Positions 11,637-24,850 are shown, counted from the stretch's first letter. The stretch: 64,000 nt of DNA from Zantedeschia hybrid cultivar (GCA_030544215.1 JARZZO010000008.1:25955614-26019613), one strand, 5' to 3'. A program made the numbers and translations. Notes: generated by a model from the sequence alone, not told the origin.

Positions 11637-12952
11637 TGAACGTATATTAACCTCAATGACAAATATGATAGTATTTTGTTATAAAGAGGATATATATAAT
11701 ATTGTGTAAGTAAGAGTGACATTTTTCATATTCTGCATGTAAAGATAATTTATATGAAATTAACCCACACGTATATGTATAGATAGATGCTGTCAATTTC
11801 TTCACGCCTCCCCAATTGTTACCCATTGCATTTAAAATTGGAATACTTTCAATCGTATCTACCCAGAACGTTGTCCCATTATTGAGGAAACTGTCTTCGT
11901 GGCAAGAAGATGGATGATTATCTAATATTTTACTTATCAAAACAAACGACAAGTTATAATCCACACTTGATTCGTTTTCTCTTGACGTTTCCAGATGCAT
12001 ACAAATACAGCTAGCTACAATGGCCTGCATGGACTTCGAATTTAAGACTCACCATGGCCCCCCATCTCTCTCTCTCTCTCTCTTCATATTTCCCACCAGA
12101 AGGAGAGGAAAGATAGACCTAAACCCTAAACCCTAAACCTTAAACGTCAAGACGGTGTCTCAGATCAGATGGAGGGTTTATCGCATGCCACCGAAATCAA
12201 AGGACGGCCATGTGATCTTTACACTCCCATCTCACCTCAAATTATTCCATCACCAAGTAGAGCCACAACCCTTCAGTTCCCTTGAGATACAGTAATCTCG
12301 AATAACACTTGTTACACTGACTTCAGTGTTAAACTGAAAATTAGTATAATAAATACAAAAATATTTTTTAAAGTTTTTAGATGGATCCGGAGATGTCTTA
12401 TATGTCCGTATTGGTCGATCTCCGATTGAATTATAAAAAAAAAAAATCTGAAAAATAAAAAATTGAGTCCCCATGAAAAGTAATAAAATACCTTAAATGC
12501 CCAAAACCACCTTGTCAATTAAGGGGGTGATGGCACTGGGTGGAGTAATTGAGTTTGTTTTTTAATTTTTTTTTCTAATGGAAAGGTCAATTCATTCACC
12601 CAATAGAGATGTATAAATGAAGTCTTTGAAGGTTCTCATAGCTGTACGTGAACCATACCCATCACGTTTCCAAGTATGGCCATCCCCTATCACGGAGTAT
12701 GGGAAGCAGACACTGTAGACATTGAACAACTCCATTGGCTTCAGTACAAATTAAGTCTACCAAGATAGAAACAAGGGTCGAATGAAGCCACATGAGAACG
12801 ATATGTAATGCCTTCCCCCTTATTGCTAACAAGGCCGTAGCTCGGCTTCCGACCGTTGTCACTGAAATTGGAATGGTTTGAAGAGCATGTTTTTACTTGG
12901 AAGCATGTCGGTGGAGCCTTCCAAATCGTCGATGATGACCTCAAAGAGACTT
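11637..12952. other. Intergenic; telo-box run and decayed elements
   Basis: No gene seen. A CT run lies at 12066-12082. The sequence at 12298-12325 resembles one end of the long-TIR family (AATAACACTTGTTACACTG), with no partner end recognised. Confidence 0.4.
12118..12145 (+). repeat. Telo-box cluster (CCTAAA-type repeats)
   Basis: Three AAACCCTAA-like units in a row, the third diverged (AAACCTTAAAC), match the plant telomere repeat read as CCCTAAA. Short runs like this occur in plant promoters as telo-boxes or as interstitial telomeric relics. No gene start is evident nearby. Confidence 0.75.
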
Positions 12953-13304
12953 GAGAATAACTAGCTGCATCGCCGCCAGGTTTATTACGTTATCTGAAGG
13001 TGCAACTAAAATAAGGAAAAAAATTTGAAGGTTTCTAATATGTTTTCCATTTCAATATAATTTTATTTTTGTTGGACATCTAAAAGAAAAGATGAAAATT
13101 TCAAAAAGCATAACTCAAATGAACTATTTTGTACTATTCATTATGGTTCAATTTTTGAAGTTTCATCCTTTTTAAGAATGTTCTATAAAAAATCAAATTA
13201 TATGAATATATAAGACGTGTTGAGGACCTTAAAATTTTTTTTCTTAATGTTGACTGCATTACTAGGCAACGTAATAAGACCCGACGGTGCAGCAAGTTAT
13301 TCTC
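12953..13304. mobile_element. Long-TIR MITE (Mutator-like), 352 bp, with 9-bp TSD
   Basis: The ends are inverted: GAGAATAACTAGCTGCATCG on the left against GAGAATAACTTGCTGCACCG read inward from the right. Similarity continues for about 40 bp through a shared TTATTACGTT. Flanks AAGAGACTT (12944-12952) and AATAGACTT (13305-13313) match at 8 of 9 bases, as expected for a Mutator-like 9-bp target duplication. No coding capacity. Confidence 0.8.
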
Positions 13305-15083
13305 AATAGACTTTTCCTAAATTTCGTGACCTCAAAAACGGCGGCAAAAAGGCCACACTTGATGGAGCAAATGACTGGGTTCAGATCAAGAGAGGACGTT
13401 GAAGTGGGTATATAATACATACATAGGAGACAGTTAGGACAAGGGAGAGTAATATAAGATATAGGAGATGGACGAGTTAGAGGTGGGGACTATAAATATT
13501 TTCTAATAAAACTAAGGATGAAAGTAGGATGAGCAGAGGAGTGATCGAGAATGAACTCGCGAGACAATGTACATAAAGTGAGTGAATAGTCAATGTGATG
13601 CCCCCTAAGCCACGTATTTGACATGGTTTTGACGTCTATATAACCTAAAATTTTAGGAACTCTTGCTGAACCTTGGTCTTTATTAAACAAAGCAAAAATA
13701 ACATGGGGACGAGGATGTACCGTGACTTAATTAACCCCCTAATATACATCGACAAAATAAAAAATCCTTCCTAAAATTATGAACGCCATCTATCGCAAAA
13801 AATAGCGTCTTCTGCATCTGTCTAAAATTCATATTTTTAGATTGCTATAATCTAGCGGTTGGACAACCGAACCCACTCCAGCAGAGTTCGAACCTGCCAA
13901 ATTCACATGACTGCAAAAAAAATTCTGTGGCCGAGTCGAAAGATATAGCACGTCAATTTATTTTTTATAGTGAGAGAAATGATAAGAATATATTTTTTTT
14001 TATCAAGTCCACCTGATCATCTGAGAAAATAATGCTGTAGACCGAAAGTAAATACCTCAAAGAACTTTTAGGCTCCAATAAGGAATGAAACTTGAGACCT
14101 CCCAAATAGAAGACAAGAGATGAATCAACTGTGCTAGGCAGCTGGTTCACATTGATCTCAAGATGCACCCGTAACCCGCATGATGATTTGATGAATGAGC
14201 TGTCATCTAAGATTATAACTCGAGTCGAGTTAGGTCAAGTTGGCGTCAACTATAATTTCATTTATGTCAACATTTCTTCAACCCTAACTCAACCTGTAGC
14301 TCAACCCTTAACCTAACCATCCAACAGTATCTCAACCTAGTTTAACCTATGTAATCTAACTTTCATCAAGTGGAAGTGGAATATATATCCTTAATGATTC
14401 ATGTTTTACAGTTTTCGTTGTTACTATCAAGATTTCATGTTCAAGGAAATGCTGAATTTATCTATCTATTTTAACAAAGTAACCAAAAAAGTACAAGAAT
14501 AAGTACTTGATTACTACTTGAAGACATCTTTGTTTGCGTTGTAAGTTAAATTTTTGTTCAAAAATATAAATTAAATAAAATATATTTTAATGATGTAAGT
14601 TATCATTTATATATACTAATGTTGGTCTCATACTAGGTCGAGGTAGTTGTTTGTCAACTCAAGTTAATCCGTGTAAAGTTACGTTGATGGACTTCCAATC
14701 CCAATTCAACTTAACCTTAACTCGGTCAAGTTCAATCGGACCCAACCATCCAATTAACCCATTTGAGTTCTGATGATCCACCCCACAGTTACAACCCTAC
14801 TGCCATCTGATTAGTGGACTCCTTAAGTAGAGGGGCTTCAGAACCCAGCAAGTCACTTGTGGAGTGGAACTCGTCTTAGCTGACGGGCTAGTGAGAAAAT
14901 CCAATTAATGATCTTTTCTTGTGTCTACTTCACATGTTTTACTTAACATTCTATACACATTACAATGATATACATTTTATGCGAGATTTGAAATTATACA
15001 CCTGTTAGATTGAAAAGAGCTTATGAATTGTCTTTATGCATGGTAGAAGTAGAACTTAACTTTTTTTTAGAAGAAGTAAATTA
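13305..15083. other. Intergenic, AT-rich
   Basis: No gene seen. A tRNA-like pair of words at 13850-13895 (TCTAGCGGTTGGAC, then GAGTTCGAACCTG) could be a SINE head but is too short to call. The segment 14215-14770 has repeated 'caactcaacc/gtcaagtt' words and may be a decayed hAT-like element. Confidence 0.4.
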
Positions 15084-15351
15084 GAGTAAAACTTGTTACA
15101 CTGGCAGCTAGTATTACGTTGGCTGTTGGTGTTTCTAATTATTTTTTATTTATTTATTTTTTGATCGGTCCCACCCTCCCCCCCCCCCCCCCCCCCCACA
15201 TGGCCGTATAGTCCAATCTTAGATCAGGCGATCCAAAAAAAGATGAAAAATTAAAAATCGATTCGATCAAAAAAAATTTAAAACTATTTTTTAAACTAAA
15301 AAATATCGACAGCCGATGTAATACCAACTGCGGGTGTAACAAGTTTAATTC
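15084..15351. mobile_element. Long-TIR MITE (Mutator-like), 268 bp, with 9-bp TSD
   Basis: The left end GAGTAAAACTTGTTACACTG and the inward-read right end GAATTAAACTTGTTACACCC are inverted repeats of about 45 bp, including the family word TATTACRT. Flanks AGTAAATTA (15075-15083) and AATAAATTA (15352-15360) agree at 8 of 9 bases. A run of about 20 C lies inside near 15178-15197. Confidence 0.82.
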
Positions 15352-18300
15352 AATAAATTAAAGAGCAACAACTTTTGTGGGCCGGGGAAGGGGTGAGGAT
15401 GTTTTCCAAAGGGCAATTGCTTCCCTTTTAAGTTTTGAATGCACATGCCGCGCGCATATGACAGGTCCCCCAAATGCTCTTGTAATTTAGCTAAATTGTC
15501 CCCTCCCCTAATAAACTAGATCATTGTTATGCTATTGGCAAGAGGTAAAAAGTTTCAAGGGCTAATATTACAAATTTGTCCTCCCAATTGAATTGTAAAC
15601 ATATCTTGTAGGGATTATATTAATCATTCATATACCTTTATTTCATTCATGTAATTATTGTATAGGCATAAATGCAAAAGTTTTAAACTAAAAATTCCAA
15701 AATATGTTGCATATTATACATTATTTTATTTTTATTTTTACAAAAAATGCGTGAAAATTAACTTGCCCAAGAGAAACCTCTGTCATTCAATGTGGCATGA
15801 CATAATCTCTCCACAGTCCACACCACATATGTCCAATCTTCAGATCGGATGGCAGAGAGTTCGAAACATTAAACTTGGTGTTTTTTAGCGTCAGATCAGA
15901 CAGCAAGACGTGAGATTGTCAAACTTGAATATAACACTTTTCCAAGTACATCAAATTTAAATTTGACATTTTTCTATCATTCAACTTATAAAACAGCGAG
16001 AGTGAATGTGGTGCATTTGCCACCGATAAGGTTAGGTTAGGTTATCTGATAACTTAATCTCTTTTGTATCTTTTTGAATAGCCTTTGATGATAATGGTAA
16101 GACTGATGCTATTCATATACCTTTTGTGTACTCTGGTAAGATATTTCTTCTACCACCATCGTCAATTGAATGCACTCTAATTATCATAATAAAAAGTTCA
16201 CCGTAATAAATTCAGTTAGATGGTTGAACGATTAGAAGTACGTACATTAATAGAGTATCTCAAAAGAGTACAAAAAGCATTTGTCTAATAATAATACCAT
16301 GTGATTGTGACCCAAAGGGCGTGGACATCCCTACTTGGGAAGAGCACTCATCTACCATCTTCCGAACCGGGAAAGTGGCATACCTAACGGATGTGAGGGC
16401 CTCTTATTTCCACCATTTCCATCTCTGGGCACCAATAGGGACGGGACATAGCAGCATTTGGAGGCATTCCAAGTCCGAGCTGTTCATATATGTGATCCAA
16501 GTACGAAGAGGAAAAAAGATATTATAATTATGCAATCCAGGGGGACACGACCTATCCCCCTATCTTTGTTAGGTTGTTAGGTTGTCAGCCAAACCCTTAT
16601 GATCAGATAAGCTACTCTGAGAGAGGTTCTGAAGAAGAGTTGCATTTATTCATTATTTACTGATCCTTACCAAGGGAAATCAATGATCAGAGGTAGCTAG
16701 AAAATCTTATCTTCTCAAGGAAAAGAGTTTGGTTCTGTTCAGCACAGATTTGGTTGGGACTCAGTAAATGTAGAGAGAGTGGAGGAAACTTTTTAAATTC
16801 ACCTCTCATTGGGAGTGAGAAAAACAATGTCTGAGGGATTTTTTAAAAATATTTTCTTTTCTACATTGATTGAGTTCAGTTCAACCTTGCACTTAAAAAA
16901 TCTCGATTCTAAGGAAAGTGTGCACTCATATTTAGTCAGGAAGCTCCAAAAGATGCAATAATAACGTGAACAATTAAGAACACATGAAGAAATTAAAATG
17001 GCATGATGACAGTGTAACTTTCTCAAAGCACAAGACTAGGTGGTTCAACATACATATATATAGTTCAAGGTTCGCCGATTCGGAGATCTGGATCAGATCA
17101 GGTTCGGCCAGATACAAGTCGGATCCGATCCGACTCGCACGAGTTAAACCAATGAATTTGTTAAAAGTAACGAGTTTAAGTTATATTTTAGAGAAATAGA
17201 TCCTATTAATTGATATAAAAAATATAAATTATTTATTAAATGAAAAAAAATCAATTTAAAACAATTCATTATGTATGTATAAGTCGGCACAATCCAATTC
17301 AACTCAATACATACTAGCGGGCCCGGATACGAGTTGACTCCTACGAATCAACCCGATTCGATATGATATGACAAACCATGATATAGTTAACCTAACTGGG
17401 AGTTGTAACTAAAAGAACTAGCTAGAATCCTTACGAGCAAATAAGAGGAAGAAAGTCTATAATTAATTAGATGGGTGGAGAGTTCTAAGAACCTTTCCTT
17501 CTTCCGCTGTCCATTAATTAACAATAATAGCATTGCAGGAAGCGATTTAAGAAGGTATATATCTTACCAACTAAGCATTCTTTCTTCATCGATGATTAAA
17601 TTAATATGGACCAAGACATGCCGTGGAGTAGTTGTTTTATTGAGAGAATCTTCAAGTTGGAGCCTGCACTTGGGTCATTCACATCCTTTTCCCTTTGACG
17701 TTTCCAGCTAAATACAAAAAACACTACCCCATTCTTCCTACTGCATGTACCTTACAAACCATTGGCCTTGTCATCACATCATTCTTTTTACTTCTTCATC
17801 CAAATGGAAAGAGGAGATGAAGTTGGATGGACATGGGGGTTTTAGTTTACTCCACCAAAACACCATGTCAGCCTCATGGACTTCCATGCATGTCTAGACC
17901 ATTAGGCACCAGAGAGACCCCTTGCGTGAGGATATCTAAGAACCTTGATTACGTTCCAAAAGCTATTTTTAATTAACTGTAATTTGCATGGGTGGACCAA
18001 AGGCCATGCTTACTGCCCTAAATCTGTCATAATCAACCTGCAACTTGTTTCTAGGGATTAAAATTATGAATTATTGAAGATGGGAACAAGAAGATAATTT
18101 GAACAAAAGTATAGACACAAACGATCAGACAATAACAATTTAAAAGAAAAAAGAATGGAGAAAAGAGACCCTACCTTCAAGGCTGAAACATGAAGTAAAA
18201 GCCACAGACAAGGAGAACATCATGCCTACTTATGTAGATGTAAGGTACTTGGTAAGATACATAGCTTGTTAGATCATATGACACTAACATATCACAAACT

Positions 18301-20298
18301 CTAGGTCACAATATATAGGATACAAACCTCGATATAAAAGCCACCACCTGGACCTCGATACCTGACTCCTTTTTCGATTTAGGTCGAGCTTCAATCTCAT
18401 CATCCACTCAGATTTGGATCACTGTCCCATAATTAGTTAAATACAGTATTATACAAGTATTATTTACCCTCATAATTAGTTAAATACAATACCATACAAG
18501 TATTATTTATATACATATGAATTTATAAATAAAATCTATGTATGCCACACCAAACTGAAAGATGGACAAAAATATCCAGTTTTGACGTCAGCTATTTTAT
18601 TCATATATAATACCAAAAACATAATACTTTCTGTTTAATACACCATTTTTTTTTTTTTTGAACTCAGAAACTTAATTAGGACCTTGGGCCGGCCCTTTAA
18701 TACACCATATTATTGAGTTAAAGTAAGACTTTAAAATGATTTATATATTATGCATGAATTAAACCATGAGACTGCTTCATGCACATTCGAATTGTTAGTG
18801 TATGTGGACATAATCTGTTTTTTTAACTATTTGATTAAAGATCAGACAAGTTGACGTCGAGTTTGGGTGACCTCAACTTTGATAATTTAAACGATAAATT
18901 TAACGGACATTACAATCTATATTGGTTTGCATTGAGGAAGGAAGGAAGTGCACTAACTTAGACCCATTCCTAAAAGGTCCCCGTTAAGAGCCATCTCTCA
19001 CCTTGCTTTGTATCATTTTTCTTCTTCCACAGTTTGCTTTCCTTTTCTCCACTAGATCTCTATATATATCAAAGGTTACTCAATTTATACTTCGTTTATT
19101 CACATTTAGAGTCATTCCTATGCTAGCTACGTAGAAGCTTATTTGTTGGTTGGTTTTATATAAAATTTATTCATGTCGTGTTTATGCGTGTCATAGCTTA
19201 GCTTAGATGTACTATTTTACTAAAGGAGCTAAAAGGGATCTATCTTTCTGATGCAATAAATAGATAATATTCTGCTCCCCTAGTAGGGAGGCAAATCAGG
19301 GTCGCATGTCTATCAAGTACAGATATCATTCTTTCAAATATATCTTGATTTATCTTTTTTCGTTTGAATATGTGGAACTATTCTGCAATGTCTCTTCACA
19401 TGCAAACTAGTTTAAGCTCTATTGTGTAGACCACAAACTAGCTCTATGCCCATGCAATGCATGGGAAAATATCAGATTTGAATAAACATATTTTTTAATT
19501 AGTATAAGTCAAGTAAATCTTTTGTAATTATTCAAAAAAATTAATACATCAATTACAAAAAATGACCTATTAAAAAACGACAAAATGACTATAAAGAATT
19601 TTCAAACACAACAGAATTTTTCCAAAATGTAGGAAGTGAAAGATGTACAAAAGAGAGAGTAAGATGCATAAAAAAGAGGAACCCCACATTAATCCGCACC
19701 CTAATTCTTCTCGTTACAAATTATAGAAAGTGGAAGAGGTACAAAAGAGAGGAACCTCCCCATTCATTGTCACCATAATTCTTTATAAAGAGAGTAAGAG
19801 GAAGAGAGAGACTCTATTGCTGCCACGTCTCCTGGTTATAGTAGTGACGGAAAAAGAAGAACTTTATTTTAATATTATAATATAGATTTGCAGTCGTGGG
19901 TTGATTCATGACCTAGTTTTGATATTATTTTAAAGTTATTAAGTCATTCAACTCAAAATTTTAAGACATTGACTAAAATATGTACTATCATTTTAAATAA
20001 ATATCTTGACTTGTTCTTTTTTTTAAAATATGGGACTACTCTAACATTAAGGACTTGAACTATCAGATTTATGGTCGGTGACAGCAATCTGTGTTTTGTT
20101 AGGGTGAAAGGTATTTCTACAAAGAGAACCAGAGTCTTCTAGTCTTAGCTCGGTCATAGCCCATGCCTACTTTTTCTCAAGATGCTTTGTTGAAAAGGAA
20201 GACAGACACGATCTTGTTAACACACTAAACTTATGTTAGTAACCACTGTGGAACTAAATGGAAGTCTCCAACTAAGAAATCTCATCAGTTCCCAGTTC
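15352..20298. other. Intergenic, AT-rich; no gene called
   Basis: No frame here shows a domain or convincing exon structure. Two stretches look like decayed small elements: 17060-17390 (repeated gatcc/gattcg words) and 19430-19900, which opens with the palindromic CCCATGCAATGCATGGG. Neither has ends or flanks that I can define. Confidence 0.4.
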
Positions 20299-20303
20299 AA
20301 TAG
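20299..20303. repeat. Target site duplication, left copy (AATAG)
   Basis: AATAG directly precedes the left LTR, and the same five bases follow the right LTR at 34161-34165. This fixes both ends of the 13.9-kb element. Confidence 0.95.
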
Positions 20304-21441
20304 TGATGTAGACTGGGTCTATCACGACCGGATTCCGCAGACGGAATCCGGGAAAGAGGATCCGGAGCAGGTCCGGACCGAACGATGGAAGGGGACCCGA
20401 CGGGGATCCGCGACGAGGCGAAGACGGGGCTTCTCGGGATGGCCCGGATCCGCCCGCGGGGGGCGCGATCGGGCGCCGGAGCTGCTCTTGGATAGTGAGC
20501 CGCTGCTCCTTCGGACGGACGGAGGCGCGGCGCGAGCAGGAGCTTCTCTCGGCCGAGCGGTCGGCGAGCGTCGGAGCAGAAGCCGGAAAGTCCGAGATCG
20601 GACGGGGGGACGGCTCGCTCTCCGACAGTAAGGCCGAAAGCTCCTTCAGCGCGAGGCCGAGCCTCCTGGCGTGGGGCAGCCGGCGGGCTTGCCCTCGGAT
20701 AGAGAGCCCGAAGGCTCCTTCAGCGCGAGACCGAGTCTCCTGGCTTGGGGCGGCCGGCGTTCGGCGTCGAGACCAGGGAGAGGAATCCGAGGTCGGCGGC
20801 CGAGACCGACTCGGGGAGGTCGGCGATGATTCGAACCGAGCCCCTGCAGGAAGGAAAGAAGAAGAAGAACCGGTCAGCAGGAGTCCCGGGCGTCAGCCCT
20901 GGGGAACCCCCTCCGACGGTCAAGTTAGCTCCTGAAGAAGATTCGATTCAGAAAGCAAGAAAGAGCAGCTATAATGCTATTCGGACAGAAGTCCTTTTAA
21001 GGGGTTTCGGAAGCTTGGGGAGGCATCCGTTTTTCCCACCACCCCCTTGGCTACAAATAGCGGGATATTTATAGCAGAGGATAGCGGATGGTTAACGGTG
21101 GCAGCCGATATAGGACTAATTGAAGGTTTACTGATAAACCGCCATAGCGCCCGATCCGCCACCGGAGTGGGCCGGATTCGGCTACCGGGCCGAAGGGGGT
21201 TGGGCCGCTGACGGGCCGAAGCCTGTTGGGCCCTGGGCTGCCGCGCTGCTCCCGGGCCGTAGGCTGGTGGGCCGCTGACGGGCTGAAGCCTGTTGGGCCG
21301 GGAGCGACGGTGCCGCTTATGGGCCGTAGGCTGCTGGGCCGCTGACGGGCCGAAGGCCGCCGGAGGGCCTGGTACTGCTGCTGTTGGGTTAAATGGGGTT
21401 TGGGCCTGCTTCGATGGGCCGAATCGGATTCTGCCTCATCA
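20304..21441 (-). repeat. 3' LTR of the Tat element (left copy)
   Basis: It begins and ends with the 5-bp inverted repeat TGATG...CATCA and is bounded by the TSD on the left and the PPT on the right. An internal GC-rich 67-bp repeat (starts at 21208, 21275 and 21342, the last partial) contains GGGCCGCTGACGGGC. The frames called within it are chance GC-rich readings. Confidence 0.95.
21208..21355. repeat. 67-bp tandem repeat inside the LTR
   Basis: CTGACGGGCYGAAG recurs at 21208, 21275 and 21342, exactly 67 bp apart. The first two units are complete and the third is partial. The same array is present in the right LTR. Confidence 0.8.
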
Positions 21442-21458
21442 CATAGCCCCCCACTCTT
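21442..21458 (-). promoter_or_regulatory. Polypurine tract
   Basis: On the minus strand AAGAGTGGGGGGCTATG sits directly against the start of the 3' LTR (TGATGAGGC). This is the expected primer for plus-strand DNA synthesis. Confidence 0.88.
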
Positions 21459-21864
21459 GTCTTCCTCAGTTCTGAGATGGCGAGAGTATAGTTCGAAGCT
21501 TGTCAGAAGAATTTTAGTGTCAGACGCTTTACCCGGAGGTCCGTTTCTCTTTCTCGTCGCTGGGAAGGGGGTGCCCTCGGTCGGCCGAGGGCTACGTGGT
21601 TGCTCCGTCTTTGCTCGGAGTGGCGACGAAGGCTCAGAGCCCAGAAGCCGAAGGGCTGAGCCATCTGACTCGTGTCAGGCTTCATTAAATGGACGGGATG
21701 GCGCGTCGCCTCGCGAGGAAGCACGGGACACGCGTCGCGCATCCAGCCGCTCTGTCAAAAACACAAACGGATCCTGACCGCCCGCTGGTCGCGGATCGCC
21801 TCGGCTCTCTGCCCGAGGCTCTACTCGGATCGCCGCCGTTCCCTTCGTCCTACGCGGATCGGGA

Positions 21865-21979
21865 CACGTGGCAGGCATCCGAGCGATCAGCCGAAGGGTC
21901 GGAGCGCTCTCGGCCGTTGATCGCTCTGCTTCAAGTCCCGGAGCCGGTCCGTCATCATTGCCGAAGGACGGCGCACGTG
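21865..21979 (+). promoter_or_regulatory. Two G-boxes upstream of the antisense gene
   Basis: CACGTG occurs at 21865-21870 (ACACGTGGCA) and again at 21974-21979 (GCACGTGGCG), about 190 and 80 bp upstream of the TATA box. G-boxes are bZIP/bHLH sites; a role here is inferred from position only. Confidence 0.55.
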
Positions 21980-22058
21980 GCGGTCATCCGGGAGGAGCGA
22001 GGGGACGAGCGGGATGATCTCGGCCGCTGGCTTCGGCGGGAGGCGTTTCGAACGGGCT

Positions 22059-22066
22059 TATAAATA
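22059..22066 (+). promoter_or_regulatory. TATA box of the antisense gene
   Basis: TATAAATA lies in an otherwise GC-rich region. The expected start of transcription is near 22090-22100 in a pyrimidine-rich CTGTTCTTCTTC stretch, which leaves a 5' leader of about 235 bases before the ATG at 22333. Confidence 0.7.
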
Positions 22067-22332
22067 CAGGCCCTCCGCAGGGCACTGTTCTTCTTCTTGC
22101 TGCTGCGCTTGCGTTTCTCTTGCAACCATCCGAGTTCTTCTTCCTTCTCCAGCGAAAGGCCAGCTTGCTGAAGGCTTCGTTCGAGCTCGTCGGCTACCGT
22201 GGGAGGTTCTCTGTCCCTCAGAGTGCATCGCCGGTGGAGCTTGGAGGTTTGAAGTTGCATTTGGCTCGAGAGAGACTTCCTCCCCCTTTCCGCGAGTAAG
22301 CTTTGACCTCCTTCTTTTCCCTTCGCGGCCTT

Positions 22333-24850
22333 ATGGTCCGGAGCTCTTCCAGCGAGATTACTCCTTCGGACGAGGAGTATACTCCCCCCCATTCTCCTAA
22401 GTCTTCCCTGTCAGATCCTCTTGCCTCGGGATCCCTCGCTTCCGCAATGTCTGGGGAGTCTGAAAACTCCGGGACCGAGGGGTCCGAGACCTCTGGAGCG
22501 GAGGTCTCCGAGGTAGAGACTTCTGGGACCGAGGCTTCGGGTGCCGAGGCTTCTGAGGCCGAAGCTTCTGGTGCCGAGGCTCCCGAAGCCGAGGCTACCC
22601 AGGAAGTCCGGGACCCAGGCCAGGCTTCCACCTCGGGGCGCCGTCCTCCGGACACTGTTTCGGGAGCATCCTGCGCCCTCTCGGACGTAGAGGTGAGGAA
22701 CCTAGTTTCTTACTTCCAGCTCCCTTCTTGGACGACCCCCCATCGGCCCGATTCTGCCACCAGGGCAAATACTGTTCGCCCGGGCTCCTTTTCCATCTAT
22801 GTTGATAGCTTCGAGGCGGGCTTTCGTCTCCCTCTCCCCACCTTCGTCATTAATCTCCTTAGCTTCTACGGGTTGGCCCCGTCTCAGTTCTTCCCCAATT
22901 CTTGGCGTACTGTGTACGGATTTCTGAGCGTCTTTGCTCATATAAAAATCCGCCCCTCCATCAATGTCTTCCGCTATCTCTTCAAAATCCAAACGCAGGG
23001 GAAGTCCGAGTGGTACTGCTTCGTCCCTCGGGTTGGCCGAAGCATCTTCTCCGGGAAGCCTTCGTCCATCCACGGCTGGAAGAGGAAGTTCATCTTCGTC
23101 TCTCTGCCGGAGAACGAGAAGGGTGTGTGGCCCTTTCCCACCGAATGGGCGCCACTGGCTGCAGGCCTCTCGGGCCCTCCTGCTCTGACCCCTGTTCAGA
23201 GCACTATCGTGGGCCACGTCCAGGTTAAGGCCCCATACGGCATCTGGGAGCTTCTCACCGACGCGGAGCGGCTGATAAACGCCGGGGTTTGGCCAGACCC
23301 TAAGTTTGATCCGGAGCGGGCCTTCCCTTACCTTCCTCCCGGGGAGACTCCGCGGGGCCGCGGGGGAAGGACTGCCGCTCCTCCGGCCGAAGCTCCTCCG
23401 GCTAACGAGGCTGATGAAGTTTCGGCCGAGGGTAAGTCGGCTTTGTAATAGTATTTGACCACTGTCTTGTTACTAACGCGCCGCTTTTGCTTGCAGCGAT
23501 GGCCGGTCTTGATGACCTCCTCGACCTGATAGCCAACCAACGCGGTTCAGGCCGGGCGCCGGTCCCGCAAGCAGCAGGCAGGTCCGGCCGAGGCTCCGGG
23601 GCCCCGAGGACCCGAGGCGGGGTCCCAAGGACTGCGGCCTCCGCCGAGGGTCGCGCTGCCGCCGCTGCTCTCGAGAGGGAGTAGAAGACGAAATTCGCCG
23701 CTCGAAGGGGCGGCCGAGCGTCGAAGTGCCCCCGGGAAGAGGAGGCCGAAGAGGTGGAGACGGCTCCGCTGGTCAGGAGGAGCACCGGGACCCGAAGGGC
23801 CGCAAGGCTGGCGTCCCCCGAGGCGCGACTCTCCTCCGGCTGTACCGGCAGGGGCCGGTGTCAGAGATGAAAGTATGCAGGACCCGCAGACGTGCCTTCG
23901 TCTGCTCAGCAGCTTCACTCTCCCGTCAGCTTTCGAAGAGCTGAGGGAGCATTCGATTGCCGACTTGGCGGCGATGAGCGCTCGGTTGTCAGTTCAGGTA
24001 AGAAGTCCGAAAACTTTTCAACCTATCCTCCATTGGCTCTGGATTTTCTAACCCTTGTCCGCTCTTCGGCTCGCAAGCTGCGATGACGGGCAGCGTCCTG
24101 ATGCATCAACAGGAGCTGCTCCGCCTCAAACTTCTGGAGTCCGAGGTGGGTCCGGCCGGTTCCGGTGAAGGTACCTCGGCGGCGCCCCGCATCGAGCCCT
24201 TGGTTGACAGGCTCACTACCGCGAGCGATCGGGCGCGGGCGCAGCTAGAGGAGAGGGCAGCAGAAGCCCGCACTGCTGCTGAGGCCAAAGAGAAAGCCGA
24301 GGGCGCGCTCGCTGCGGCTCGGGATGAGAACCGGGTGCTTAAGGCCCAGATCCAGGACAAGGAGTCCCGGTGGGCTTCGGATAAGCGCCGCCTCGCCGAG
24401 GAGATCTCGGCCCTAAAGCGGGAACTGGAGGAGGCGGCGGAATCGGCCATAGCCGATTTCAAAGCCGGGCGTGAATACGCCCAAGAGATCCTCCGAGCCC
24501 AGCTGCTGGCGTCTTCTTCGGTCTTCGACCTCGGACTGGCCGTCGCCCAGAGGGCCTGCCCGGACGTCGATCTGACCGGGGAAGCTCTGCCGAGGGGCGA
24601 GGAAGCAAGGGAGCTCCTATCCTGGTGGAAGGGCCTCATGGCTGAGAGGGCCTTGCCTCCAGATGCTGAGGGTGAAGTCGAGACCGCCGAGGAGGCTTCC
24701 GCAGAGGAAGCTCCCGCAGAGGAGGCTCCCGCCGAGGAGGCTCCCGCCGAGGCTGCTGCTCCTGAATCGGTGCAGATTGTTGACTCCCCCTCTCCCTCTC
24801 TTGGCCGAAATGTCGTCGAGGCGGAGGAGGAGAGGGCTGTCGAGGACTGA
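22333..24850 (+). pseudogene. Antisense 'putative gypsy type transposon' protein gene (PF04195-like), spliced, frame broken
   Basis: A gene on the strand opposite to gag-pol. Exon 1 (22333-23431) starts at ATG (MVRSSSSEITPSDEEY) and has an acidic run of repeated GxEASGAEAS words. A globular domain follows (YVDSFEAGFRLPLP, LSFYGLAPSQFFPNSWR), the signature of the 'putative gypsy type transposon' family. Intron 1 (23432-23496) is canonical: GTAAGT, branch site TACTAAC at 23471, TTGCAG. Exon 2 (23497-23997) opens MAGLDDLLDLIA but meets TAG at 23682. The readable frame near its end (FEELREHSIADLAAMSARLS) is offset by one, so a single indel could explain the break. Intron 2 runs from GTAAGA at 23998; phase favours the acceptor AG at 24111-24112. 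Exon 3 encodes an Ala/Glu-rich coiled coil and an acidic tail, ending TGA 24848-24850. Such antisense frames are known from Tat elements; their function is unknown. Confidence 0.8.

Noticed and set aside
13840..13930. Possible SINE head with A- and B-box-like words
   Set aside because: Box spacing and flanks are too uncertain; no tail or target duplication found.
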